From NCBI GenBank assembly GCA_016295375.1, contig JAEDLI010000076.1, positions 1-11,335 of the forward strand: DNA of 11,335 nt, given 5' to 3'. The notes under the pieces were generated by a model. The model was given only the letters and a program-made list of their open reading frames with translations, made no database searches and had not been told where the DNA came from. Both the position numbers and the translations under genes were made by a program. Shown here one piece after another: positions 7,050 to 11,335 of this stretch (its first letter is position 1; the number at the start of each line of letters is the position of its first letter). The stretch is from Fibrobacter sp. (GTDB taxonomy: Bacteria; Fibrobacterota; Fibrobacteria; Fibrobacterales; Fibrobacteraceae).

Positions 7050-8068
7050 TGGGGAAAGAATTACTTCGCATAGCCACCCGCAAGAGTGAACTTGCCATGA
7101 CCCAGACCCGCCTGGTGGCGGACCGCCTGGTCGCCTGCGCAGATTCTTTGGGCGAAAAGTTGGATTATGAGCTGGTTTCCATGACCACCGAGGGGGACCG
7201 CCGTCTGGACAAGTCCCTTGCGAGTTTTGGTGGCAAGGGCGTCTTTATCAAGGAACTGGAAGTGGCACTTTTGGAGGGCCGTGCTGACATCGCCGTCCAT
7301 AGCCTCAAGGACATGCCAGCCCAGGTGCTGCCGGAATTCAAGCTTGCCGCTGTGCTGGAGCGGGAAGACCCTCGTGATGCTTTCGTTTCGAAGGGCGGTG
7401 CAAAAGGAATCAAGTTTATGGACCTGCCTGCAGGAGCCCGTGTCGGTACGGGCAGTATTCGCCGGGTGGTTCAGCTGAAGACTCTCCGGCCGGACCTGGA
7501 ATACGTTCCTATCCGCGGGAACATCCAGACCCGCCTTGCAAAACTTGCGGAATTGGACGGTGTGGTTCTTGCGGCCGCAGGCCTCAAGCGTATGGGCCTT
7601 GCAGATCAGATTACGGAATATTTCGGCGTGGATCAGGTTTTGCCCGCTTCCGGCCAGGGAATCCTCGCCATAGAGACGCTGTCTGAAATGCGTCATTGCG
7701 AGGAACGCTCTCTATCATGTCATCCTGAGGAGCGTAGCGACGAAGGATCCAGTCCCGAACTTCTTCCCCTTCTCGCTGCCGTCAATCACGCCGAAACCTT
7801 CGGCATCGCCCTTGCCGAAATGTCCTTCTTGAAGGCTCTGAATGCGGGCTGCCAGTTCCCGGTGGCAAGCCACGCCGAAATCGTTGATGATGGCCGCGCC
7901 GCCGTCGGCCTTTCCGCCGTCTTAAAAATGCGGGGCATCTACTGGCTTGAATCCTCGCAGAAGCTATTGCAGGCCTGCATTCGAACGGAAGTTCCCGCAA
8001 CGGCAGGCGACGACTGGTTCACCGCCCAGGGCGAGGCTCTCGCCAATCAGATTAAAGTCCAACAGTAA
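7049..8068 (+). CDS. hemC: Hydroxymethylbilane synthase (porphobilinogen deaminase) HemC, with palindrome-derived insert
   Basis: HemC joins four porphobilinogen molecules into hydroxymethylbilane in the cytosol. The start is ATG 7049, overlapping the hemA stop (TGATG), with AAGGA 9 bases upstream; the TTG just before it adds only one residue. Visible motifs are IATRKSELA (8-16), GGKGVFIKELE (61-71), AVHSLKDMP (82-90, with catalytic Asp88), RVGTGSIRR (131-139), RGNIQTRL (156-163), LPASGQG (198-204) and the dipyrromethane cofactor cysteine Cys268 in NAGCQFPV. Domain order and the 339-residue length fit the family once an extra block of about 22 residues (214-235) is removed. That block lies between the GQG-IE strand and the ELLPLLAAVNHAET helix and comes from two palindromic repeat units. 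This is the last gene of the operon. hemD and hemB are not adjacent. Confidence 0.95.
   Translation: MGKELLRIATRKSELAMTQTRLVADRLVACADSLGEKLDYELVSMTTEGDRRLDKSLASFGGKGVFIKELEVALLEGRADIAVHSLKDMPAQVLPEFKLAAVLEREDPRDAFVSKGGAKGIKFMDLPAGARVGTGSIRRVVQLKTLRPDLEYVPIRGNIQTRLAKLAELDGVVLAAAGLKRMGLADQITEYFGVDQVLPASGQGILAIETLSEMRHCEERSLSCHPEERSDEGSSPELLPLLAAVNHAETFGIALAEMSFLKALNAGCQFPVASHAEIVDDGRAAVGLSAVLKMRGIYWLESSQKLLQACIRTEVPATAGDDWFTAQGEALANQIKVQQ
7690..7709 (+). repeat. Partial GTCATTGCGAGG-type repeat in hemC
   Basis: GCGTCATTGCGAGGAACGCT resembles the left half of a widespread palindromic repeat class that begins GTCATTGCGAGG. The matching right half (ending in CAATCC or similar) is absent, so it appears truncated. 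It is read in frame as RHCEERS. Confidence 0.55.
7718..7752 (+). repeat. GTCATCCTGAGG-type palindromic repeat in hemC
   Basis: The unit begins TGTCATCCTGAGGAGCG and ends GACGAAGGATCCAG. ATCCT (7722-7726) pairs with AGGAT (7744-7748). It is read in frame as CHPEERSDEGSS, in a loop of HemC where family members have no counterpart. It immediately follows the partial unit at 7690-7709. Confidence 0.8.
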
Positions 8069-8101
8069 GCACTGATATATTAAGAATTCGTTTTTAAAAT
8101 A

Positions 8102-8129
8102 CAGAATTAACCTTGTGAATGTAATTCTG
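8102..8129. terminator. Possible hairpin between convergent hemC and tatD
   Basis: CAGAATTA (8102-8109) pairs perfectly with TAATTCTG (8122-8129) around a 12-base loop. The stem is AT-rich and no T-run follows, so it is a poor intrinsic terminator. Its place between two convergent genes is the main argument for it. Confidence 0.25.
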
Positions 8130-8156
8130 GATTCCGAAATTCGAAATCTGAATTAT
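8129..8156. repeat. Degenerate 7-bp tandem repeat, GRAWTNY x4
   Basis: Four consecutive heptamers (GGATTCC, GAAATTC, and two more at 8143-8156) each start with G, have A at position 3 and T at position 5. The array lies between the hemC and tatD stop codons and shares its 7-bp period with the arrays at 8995-9029 and 9103-9130. Confidence 0.45.
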
Positions 8157-8172
8157 TCAATGTGAGCGCTTG

Positions 8173-8979
8173 CTAAATCCCGTAACAGCGTCTTGTATTT
8201 TTGCGGCAGCGCTTGTAGATTTCTTCTACGGTGACGTTCTTGACTTCGGCCAGTTTTTCGGCAATGTAGGGAATGTATCCCGAATGGCAGTTTTTCCCGC
8301 GGTAGGGAATGGGGGCCATGTAGGGGCTGTCCGTTTCCAGGAGCATCTGGTCGAGAGGGACTAGAGCGGCGGCGACCCGCACGTTCTGGGCGTTCTTGAA
8401 GGTGACAATTCCCGTAAAGCCCACAAAAAAGTTGGCATTTTTTGTCGAGCCCAATTCTAGGAGTTGCCCTGCGAATTCCGGCGTTCCCGTAAAGCAGTGG
8501 ACATGGATGTTTTTGTCTTTTAGGTCCGCATTGCGAAGCACCGCCAGGGCGTCTTCGTCCGCTTCCCGCAGGTGGAGCACTAGGGGTTTGCCGCTTTCGA
8601 TACCCAGTTGCAGGTGCCGTTCGAACAGCTTGACCTGTTCTGCCCGGTGTTCCAAATCATAATGGTAATCCAGCCCGAATTCCCCGCAGGCCACGCACTT
8701 GGGGTGCTTCAGGAATTCCATCATTCGGGCTTCGTCTTCGGCGGTTTCCGTCAGAACATATTCCGGGTGGATTCCGTAGGCGGCATAGACGTTCGGGTAT
8801 TTTTCCGAAAGTTCCCGTGCATATTCAAAGTCTGCCGGGTCGCAAGCCACATGGATGAACGCTTCGGGCAGGGCGAGCTTCGAGTCGGCATCGTGGGGGA
8901 GCCGCTCCAGCAGCGAATCCAGGCTTTCGCCGGAGTGCCGTTCGTAGGAATCAATATGGCAATGTGTGTCGATGAACAT
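8173..8979 (-). CDS. tatD: TatD family metal-dependent hydrolase / deoxyribonuclease
   Basis: This 268-residue TIM-barrel protein belongs to the TatD amidohydrolase-like family, whose members are metal-dependent DNases with roles in DNA repair or DNA clearance. Metal-site motifs appear in order: DTHCHID (4-10, His6 and His8), GIHPE (69-73), GEFGLDYHY (99-107, Glu100), LHLREAD (135-141, His136), HVHCFTG (159-165, His161) and LLETDSPYMAP (213-223, Asp217). The C-terminal NTRRCYG matches the conserved NARRLFG-like end. GAAGG lies 7 bases before the ATG, a good ribosome binding site. The gene is downstream of greB on the same strand and converges on hemC. It ends with TAG, showing that TAG is used as a stop in this genome. 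Exact substrates vary within the family. Confidence 0.95.
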   Translation of the reverse strand: MFIDTHCHIDSYERHSGESLDSLLERLPHDADSKLALPEAFIHVACDPADFEYARELSEKYPNVYAAYGIHPEYVLTETAEDEARMMEFLKHPKCVACGEFGLDYHYDLEHRAEQVKLFERHLQLGIESGKPLVLHLREADEDALAVLRNADLKDKNIHVHCFTGTPEFAGQLLELGSTKNANFFVGFTGIVTFKNAQNVRVAAALVPLDQMLLETDSPYMAPIPYRGKNCHSGYIPYIAEKLAEVKNVTVEEIYKRCRKNTRRCYGI

Positions 8980-8994
8980 GGTATGCCTTCGGCA

Positions 8995-9029
8995 AGTTCA
9001 TAGTTTATAGTTACTGGTTCCTAGTTATT
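8995..9029 (+). repeat. 7-bp tandem repeat AGTTNNT x5 (left arm)
   Basis: Five exact-length heptamers in a row: AGTTCAT, AGTTTAT, then three more, all with GTT at positions 2-4 and T at position 7. The first base is A in four and G in one. The array lies in the leader of tatD, which is on the other strand. Confidence 0.7.
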
Positions 9030-9102
9030 TATTGAGAAAAATATTATTTCTGTTTGTAGCTTTTGCGGTTTAGAAATCATATTTCTTAGCCGAAATTCCT
9101 CT

Positions 9103-9130
9103 AGTAACTCAGAACTTAGAACTAGTAACT
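9103..9130 (-). repeat. 7-bp tandem repeat (AGTTNNN x4), inverted relative to the left arm
   Basis: On the plus strand there are four heptamers ending AACT (AGTAACT, CAGAACT, TAGAACT, AGTAACT), which is AGTTNNN on the minus strand. The array stops 2 bases from the greB stop codon. Together with the array at 8995-9029 it brackets 73 bases of AT-rich sequence, so a greB-tatD transcript could fold into a long imperfect hairpin. Confidence 0.7.
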
Positions 9131-9132
9131 TG

Positions 9133-9600
9133 TTAATACTTGACCTCAACGATTTCGTAAGTAATCACTCCCTTCGGGGCTTGCACTTGCACTTGGTCGC
9201 CCTGCTTTTTGCCTATGAGGGCTTCTCCGATGGGGGATTTCATGCTGATGCGGCCTTGGAGCGGGTCGATTTCTTTTTCCCCAACGATGCTGTAGGTTTT
9301 TTCACGCTTGGTCTTGATATCTTTCATCTTGATGGTAGCGCCGAACTTGATGGTGCCATCGGTAGGGGCCTGGGTTTCTACCACCTGGGCTCCGTCCAGG
9401 ATGCGGTCCAGTTCACGCAGGCGGCGGTCGATTTCCCGGACCCGCATGCGGCCGTAGGTGTAGGCGGCATTTTCGCTACGGTCTCCTTCGGCAGCGGCGG
9501 CCTGCACCTGGTTAATCATGGCTGGGCGTTCCTCGTATTTGAGGTGCTCCCATTCCGCCTTCAGTTTTTCAAAGCCTTCTTTGGAAATCAAATGCTTCAT
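9133..9600 (-). CDS. greB: Transcript cleavage factor of the GreA/GreB family, GreB type
   Basis: Gre factors enter the RNA polymerase secondary channel and stimulate cleavage of backtracked RNA. The 155 residues show the two family domains. An N-terminal coiled-coil (about 1-75) carries the tip acidic residues Asp40 and Glu43 in GDRSENA. A C-terminal FKBP-like domain (about 80-155) contains RISMKSPIGEALIGKKQGD. The GDRSENAxYxYxxxRxREIDRRxRxL pattern is that of GreB rather than GreA, which has GDLKENAEY followed by a different helix. The ATG at 9600 begins MKHLISKEGFEKL; nine upstream in-frame codons (from 9627) are leader sequence, as they overlap the promoter-like region. No clear ribosome binding site precedes the ATG. 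tatD follows after 153 bases. Confidence 0.92.
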   Translation of the reverse strand: MKHLISKEGFEKLKAEWEHLKYEERPAMINQVQAAAAEGDRSENAAYTYGRMRVREIDRRLRELDRILDGAQVVETQAPTDGTIKFGATIKMKDIKTKREKTYSIVGEKEIDPLQGRISMKSPIGEALIGKKQGDQVQVQAPKGVITYEIVEVKY

Positions 9601-9609
9601 AGACTGTAA

Positions 9610-9617
9610 AATATATA
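9610..9617 (-). promoter_or_regulatory. Candidate -10 element of greB (TATATATT on the minus strand)
   Basis: On the minus strand TATATATT ends 9 bases before the greB ATG, with TTACAGTCT between. A start site about 7-9 bases downstream of the -10 element would fall at the start codon. The motif and spacing resemble those before the carbonic anhydrase-like gene (TTTTATACATT then 6 bases to ATG). Confidence 0.4.
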
Positions 9618-9947
9618 AAAAAGGCACAGGCCTTAAGGTTCGAGGCTCGGGATGGTAATAGTGAGCAATGAGCGGTGTGTGACCTCACAACCCCTAAATC
9701 CAGCCCCTGGATTCTAGCCACTATTTTTCTGTATTTGCCCCCGCGATGATTCATTTTAGGCAAAAACCCATAGACAAGAACGAGTCCAAGAACAGGAGAC
9801 TCTGTTGTGTAGTCGATAGTTCGTTTCGGGAGCAGGCTGAGGGCCAAAATTCCTTTGTATGCCGCTTTTGTAAACTTAAATTTACATAAAAACTGCCTTT
9901 ATTGCGTTCAAAAATCCCTTTTATCCCCGTTTTTTGCAGGAAAAAAA
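9618..9947. other. Gene-free intergenic stretch between divergent greB and atpE
   Basis: No convincing coding region or RNA gene is seen on either strand. It holds a short hairpin (AATCCAG 9697-9703 with CTGGATT 9707-9713, loop CCC), a TGTGA-CC-TCACA half-palindrome (9678-9689) and heptamer-like traces AGTGAGC AATGAGC (9660-9673). An 18-bp near-palindrome TGTAAACTTAAATTTACA lies at 9869-9886. The mixed composition looks like decayed repeat sequence plus regulatory DNA. Confidence 0.5.
9869..9886. promoter_or_regulatory. 18-bp near-perfect palindrome, candidate operator
   Basis: TGTAAACTTAAATTTACA has 8 of 9 complementary base pairs (one C/A mismatch). It lies about 130 bases upstream of the candidate atpE -10 element. 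Symmetric AT-rich sites of this size often bind dimeric regulators, but no specific regulator can be named. Confidence 0.3.
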
Positions 9948-10005
9948 TTTTTTTCGCTTTTTTTGCCATTTTTTTTGGACTTTTTTCGAAATTTACTTGT
10001 ATATT
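9948..10005 (+). promoter_or_regulatory. V-ATPase operon promoter with phased T-tracts
   Basis: T-tracts at 9948-9954, 9958-9964, 9969-9976 and 9981-9986, plus a short TTT at 9992-9994, have centres 9.5 to 11.5 bases apart, close to one helical turn. This arrangement bends DNA. TATATT at 10000-10005 is a good -10 candidate. TTGGAC (9975-9980) is the nearest -35-like hexamer, but at a long 19-base spacing. The start site would be near 10012. Confidence 0.55.
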
Positions 10006-10021
10006 CCTAACAGCAAAGACC

Positions 10022-10047
10022 AAAAATGCCTTTTTTGGGGCATTTTT
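10022..10047 (+). terminator. Terminator-like hairpin in the atpE leader (possible attenuator)
   Basis: AAAAATGCC (10022-10030) pairs perfectly with GGCATTTTT (10039-10047) around an 8-base loop, TTTTTTGG. ATGCC/GGCAT followed by a five-T run is the shape of an intrinsic terminator. It lies about 10 bases after the predicted transcription start and 17 bases before the ribosome binding site. Confidence 0.5.
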
Positions 10048-10064
10048 AGCGTTTATATGTAATT

Positions 10065-10068
10065 GGAG
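10065..10068 (+). promoter_or_regulatory. Ribosome binding site of atpE (GGAG)
   Basis: GGAG is followed by ATATAT and then ATG 10075, a 6-base spacing. It decides the start: the in-frame TTG at 10063 overlaps this site and is not the initiator. Confidence 0.8.
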
Positions 10069-10074
10069 ATATAT

Positions 10075-10677
10075 ATGGCAGAAGACTTGCAATACCTTAT
10101 GGAACGCATCCAGAAAGATGCTGTCGATAAAGCAGAAAACGAGGCGGCGGCTATCATTGCCAAGGCCAAGGAAAAGGCGGCCGATATCGTGAAGGCTGCG
10201 GAGGCCGAAGCGTCCGCCCGTCTGGAAAAGGCCGACAAGGACGCCGAAGCGTTCACGGAACGTAGCGAACGCACCCTTGAACAGTCCGCCCGCGACCTTT
10301 TGCTTTCGGTAGGCAAGAATCTCGAAAAGATGATTATGGACCTGTTGAACCTCGAGGTGGAGAAGTCCCTGGACGAATCCACCGTCAAGAGCATGCTCCT
10401 CACGGTAGCCAAGTCTTATACCTCCGACATCGAGGTGGATTTCTCCGACGCCGATGCCCGTAAGCTCAGCTCCTTTGTGATGGGCGAGTTCAAGAAGCAG
10501 CTTTCCGCCGGCGTGAAGGTCGAAAGCGACAAGGGTGTCAAGTTCGGCTTCCGCATCAAGCTCGATGGCGGCAAGGTCACCCACGAATTTACAGAAGCTG
10601 CAATGGCCGACGCTCTTTCGGCCCTGCTCCGTCCGCAACTTGCCAGAGTGGTAAACGCTGCCGCACAGGCGAAGTAA
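10075..10677 (+). CDS. atpE: V-type ATPase subunit E (peripheral stalk)
   Basis: Subunit E forms, with subunit G or its counterpart, the peripheral stalk that holds the catalytic A3B3 head of V/A-type ATPases against rotation. The protein has 200 residues. Residues about 1-95 are a long charged Ala/Glu/Lys-rich helix with heptad character (for example ENEAAAIIAKAKEKAADI and AEAEASARLEKADKDAEAF), as in the stalk helix. Residues about 100-200 form the globular domain that contacts the head, with a GVKFGFRIKLDGG segment (163-175). The usual family length is about 190-200. It is first in an operon with DUF2764 and subunit A, an order seen in bacterial V-ATPase loci such as those of Fibrobacter and Bacteroidetes. 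Direction of operation, pumping H+ or Na+ or making ATP, cannot be told here. Confidence 0.9.
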   Translation: MAEDLQYLMERIQKDAVDKAENEAAAIIAKAKEKAADIVKAAEAEASARLEKADKDAEAFTERSERTLEQSARDLLLSVGKNLEKMIMDLLNLEVEKSLDESTVKSMLLTVAKSYTSDIEVDFSDADARKLSSFVMGEFKKQLSAGVKVESDKGVKFGFRIKLDGGKVTHEFTEAAMADALSALLRPQLARVVNAAAQAK

Positions 10678-10689
10678 CGCGGGTACTTG

Positions 10690-11247
10690 ATGAGCAGTCC
10701 TTCTTACTTGATGGCATCTCTTCCGATGATTGAGTTCGGCGATGCAGCCCCGCTCAGTATGGAAGATTTTCGCCACCGCTGCATTGGCGTGCTGTCCGAG
10801 TCGGAAATTGCGGCTCTGGACGCGCTTTTGGATGACGGTGAATGCGAAGAGTGCGACGACGAGTTCGTGCGCGCTTACAAGGCCCACGAAATCCAGATGA
10901 AGAACGTTTCGGGCAGGCTCCGTGCAAGCGCATGGGGGCCCGATATCCGTTTTACGGAAAAGTCCTTCCCGGGTTACGATGTCGCCTTTGCCAAGATGAT
11001 TCAAGATGCGTTTGCCAAGTCGAATCCTATGGAAAAAGAGCAGGATATCGACAAGGCCCGTTTCTGGCTTGTGGACTCGCTTGCAGGTGTAGGCGAGGGT
11101 ACCGTCAAGCATGTTTACGCTTATGCGATCAAACTGAAGATTTGTGAACGTTGGGCGCGCCTCTCCGAACAAGCGGGCGACGCTGCCGTGTTGAATGTTA
11201 TTAATGCAAACGATCCTGCATACGCCTCTGCGGCGGCACAGGAATGA
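10690..11247 (+). CDS. DUF2764 family protein of the V-ATPase operon
   Basis: This 185-residue protein is acidic and apparently cytosolic, with no signal peptide or membrane segment. The N-terminal SYLMASLPMIEF (5-16) matches the YYLVASLPxL-type opening of DUF2764 proteins, which are found encoded between V-ATPase subunits E and A in bacteria that use this enzyme. A cysteine/acid cluster ECEECDDEF (51-59) and a helical C-terminal half with KLKICERWARL (148-158) are visible. The biochemical role is unknown; an assembly factor or accessory subunit is inferred only from its constant position. ATG 10690 is the start; the preceding TTG adds one residue. A weak GCGGGT precedes it. It begins 12 bases after atpE ends and atpA follows after 17 bases. 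Confidence 0.85.
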   Translation: MSSPSYLMASLPMIEFGDAAPLSMEDFRHRCIGVLSESEIAALDALLDDGECEECDDEFVRAYKAHEIQMKNVSGRLRASAWGPDIRFTEKSFPGYDVAFAKMIQDAFAKSNPMEKEQDIDKARFWLVDSLAGVGEGTVKHVYAYAIKLKICERWARLSEQAGDAAVLNVINANDPAYASAAAQE

Positions 11248-11249
11248 CC

Positions 11250-11254
11250 GGAGG
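11250..11254 (+). promoter_or_regulatory. Ribosome binding site of atpA (GGAGG)
   Basis: GGAGG lies 10 bases before ATG 11265. It is stronger than the sites of the two upstream genes, which fits the need for three copies of subunit A per complex. Confidence 0.7.
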
Positions 11255-11264
11255 TCCATTTTCA

Positions 11265-11335
11265 ATGGCTAGTATCGGAAAAATCATCGGCGTCAACGGT
11301 AACCTGATTCGCGTCAAGTTCGAAAGCGCCGTGTC
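11265..11335 (+). CDS. atpA: V-type ATPase catalytic subunit A (N-terminal start, truncated by window end)
   Basis: Only 23 codons are present. GKIIGVNGNLIRVKF (residues 5-19) matches the beta-barrel start of V-type subunit A, which typically reads GKIxxVNGNxIxVxF. Subunit A carries the nucleotide-hydrolysing site; its Walker motifs lie beyond the window. Identification rests on this short match and on following subunit E and DUF2764. Confidence 0.85.
   Translation, partial: MASIGKIIGVNGNLIRVKFESAV

Noticed and set aside
9678..9689. CRP/FNR-type binding site (TGTGA...TCACA)
   Set aside because: The arms are only 2 bases apart, whereas CRP sites need 6; only the half-sites look alike.
9811..9824. 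Further heptamer copies (AGTCGAT AGTTCGT)
   Set aside because: Only two units with weak agreement; too short to separate from chance.
9601..10074. A tRNA or small-RNA gene in the gene-free stretch
   Set aside because: No cloverleaf, TPsiC-arm-like sequence or conserved RNA core was found; only short isolated stems are present.
9751..11265. Long minus-strand open frame (504 codons) opposite atpE and the DUF2764 gene
   Set aside because: It is the complement of two well-supported genes and continues through the T-rich promoter and intergenic DNA. Its product has low-complexity Leu/His/Arg-rich sequence with no recognisable motif.

Overview
The window looks like a chromosomal segment from a member of the Fibrobacterota (Fibrobacter or a close relative). 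This rests on three things: lipid A genes, so a Gram-negative envelope; the head of a bacterial V-type ATPase operon in the order subunit E, DUF2764, subunit A; and a large secreted-type protein gene with DxDGDG calcium loops. The assignment is inference from gene content, not from a marker gene.

Layout. Positions 1-2131 hold the 3' part of a broken surface or secreted protein gene with thrombospondin type-3-like calcium loops and a fibronectin III-like domain. It is interrupted by two compensating frameshifts and two in-frame TAG codons. Positions 2156-8068 are a tightly packed six-gene plus-strand operon: gamma-carbonic anhydrase-like protein, diacylglycerol/lipid kinase, lpxD, lpxC, hemA, hemC. 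Four of its five junctions are a 1-nt overlap (TGATG) or a direct abutment, and the fifth is 3 nt. It joins lipid A synthesis to the first steps of tetrapyrrole synthesis. Convergent to it on the minus strand lie tatD (8173-8979) and, upstream of tatD, a greB-type transcript cleavage factor gene (9133-9600). A 474-base gene-free stretch (9601-10074) carries the greB promoter region on one side and, on the other, a promoter with helically phased T-tracts plus a terminator-like hairpin leader. This leads into the V-ATPase operon: atpE (10075-10677), a DUF2764 gene (10690-11247) and the first 23 codons of atpA (from 11265).

Most unusual content. (1) hemA and hemC carry REP-like palindromic elements beginning GTCAT inside their reading frames. 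They add about 20 residues to each enzyme at positions where the families have no such sequence, and a 15-residue tail to HemA. This resembles the in-frame palindromic elements known from Rickettsia. (2) LpxD and LpxC, encoded next to each other, have related Gly/Asp-rich inserts with a DGV...DGM pattern. (3) The gaps around tatD and greB hold degenerate 7-bp repeat arrays, two of them in inverted orientation around the greB-tatD junction. (4) The V-ATPase operon has a curved-DNA type promoter followed by an attenuator-like hairpin. No tRNA, rRNA, CRISPR array, insertion sequence or phage gene was seen.
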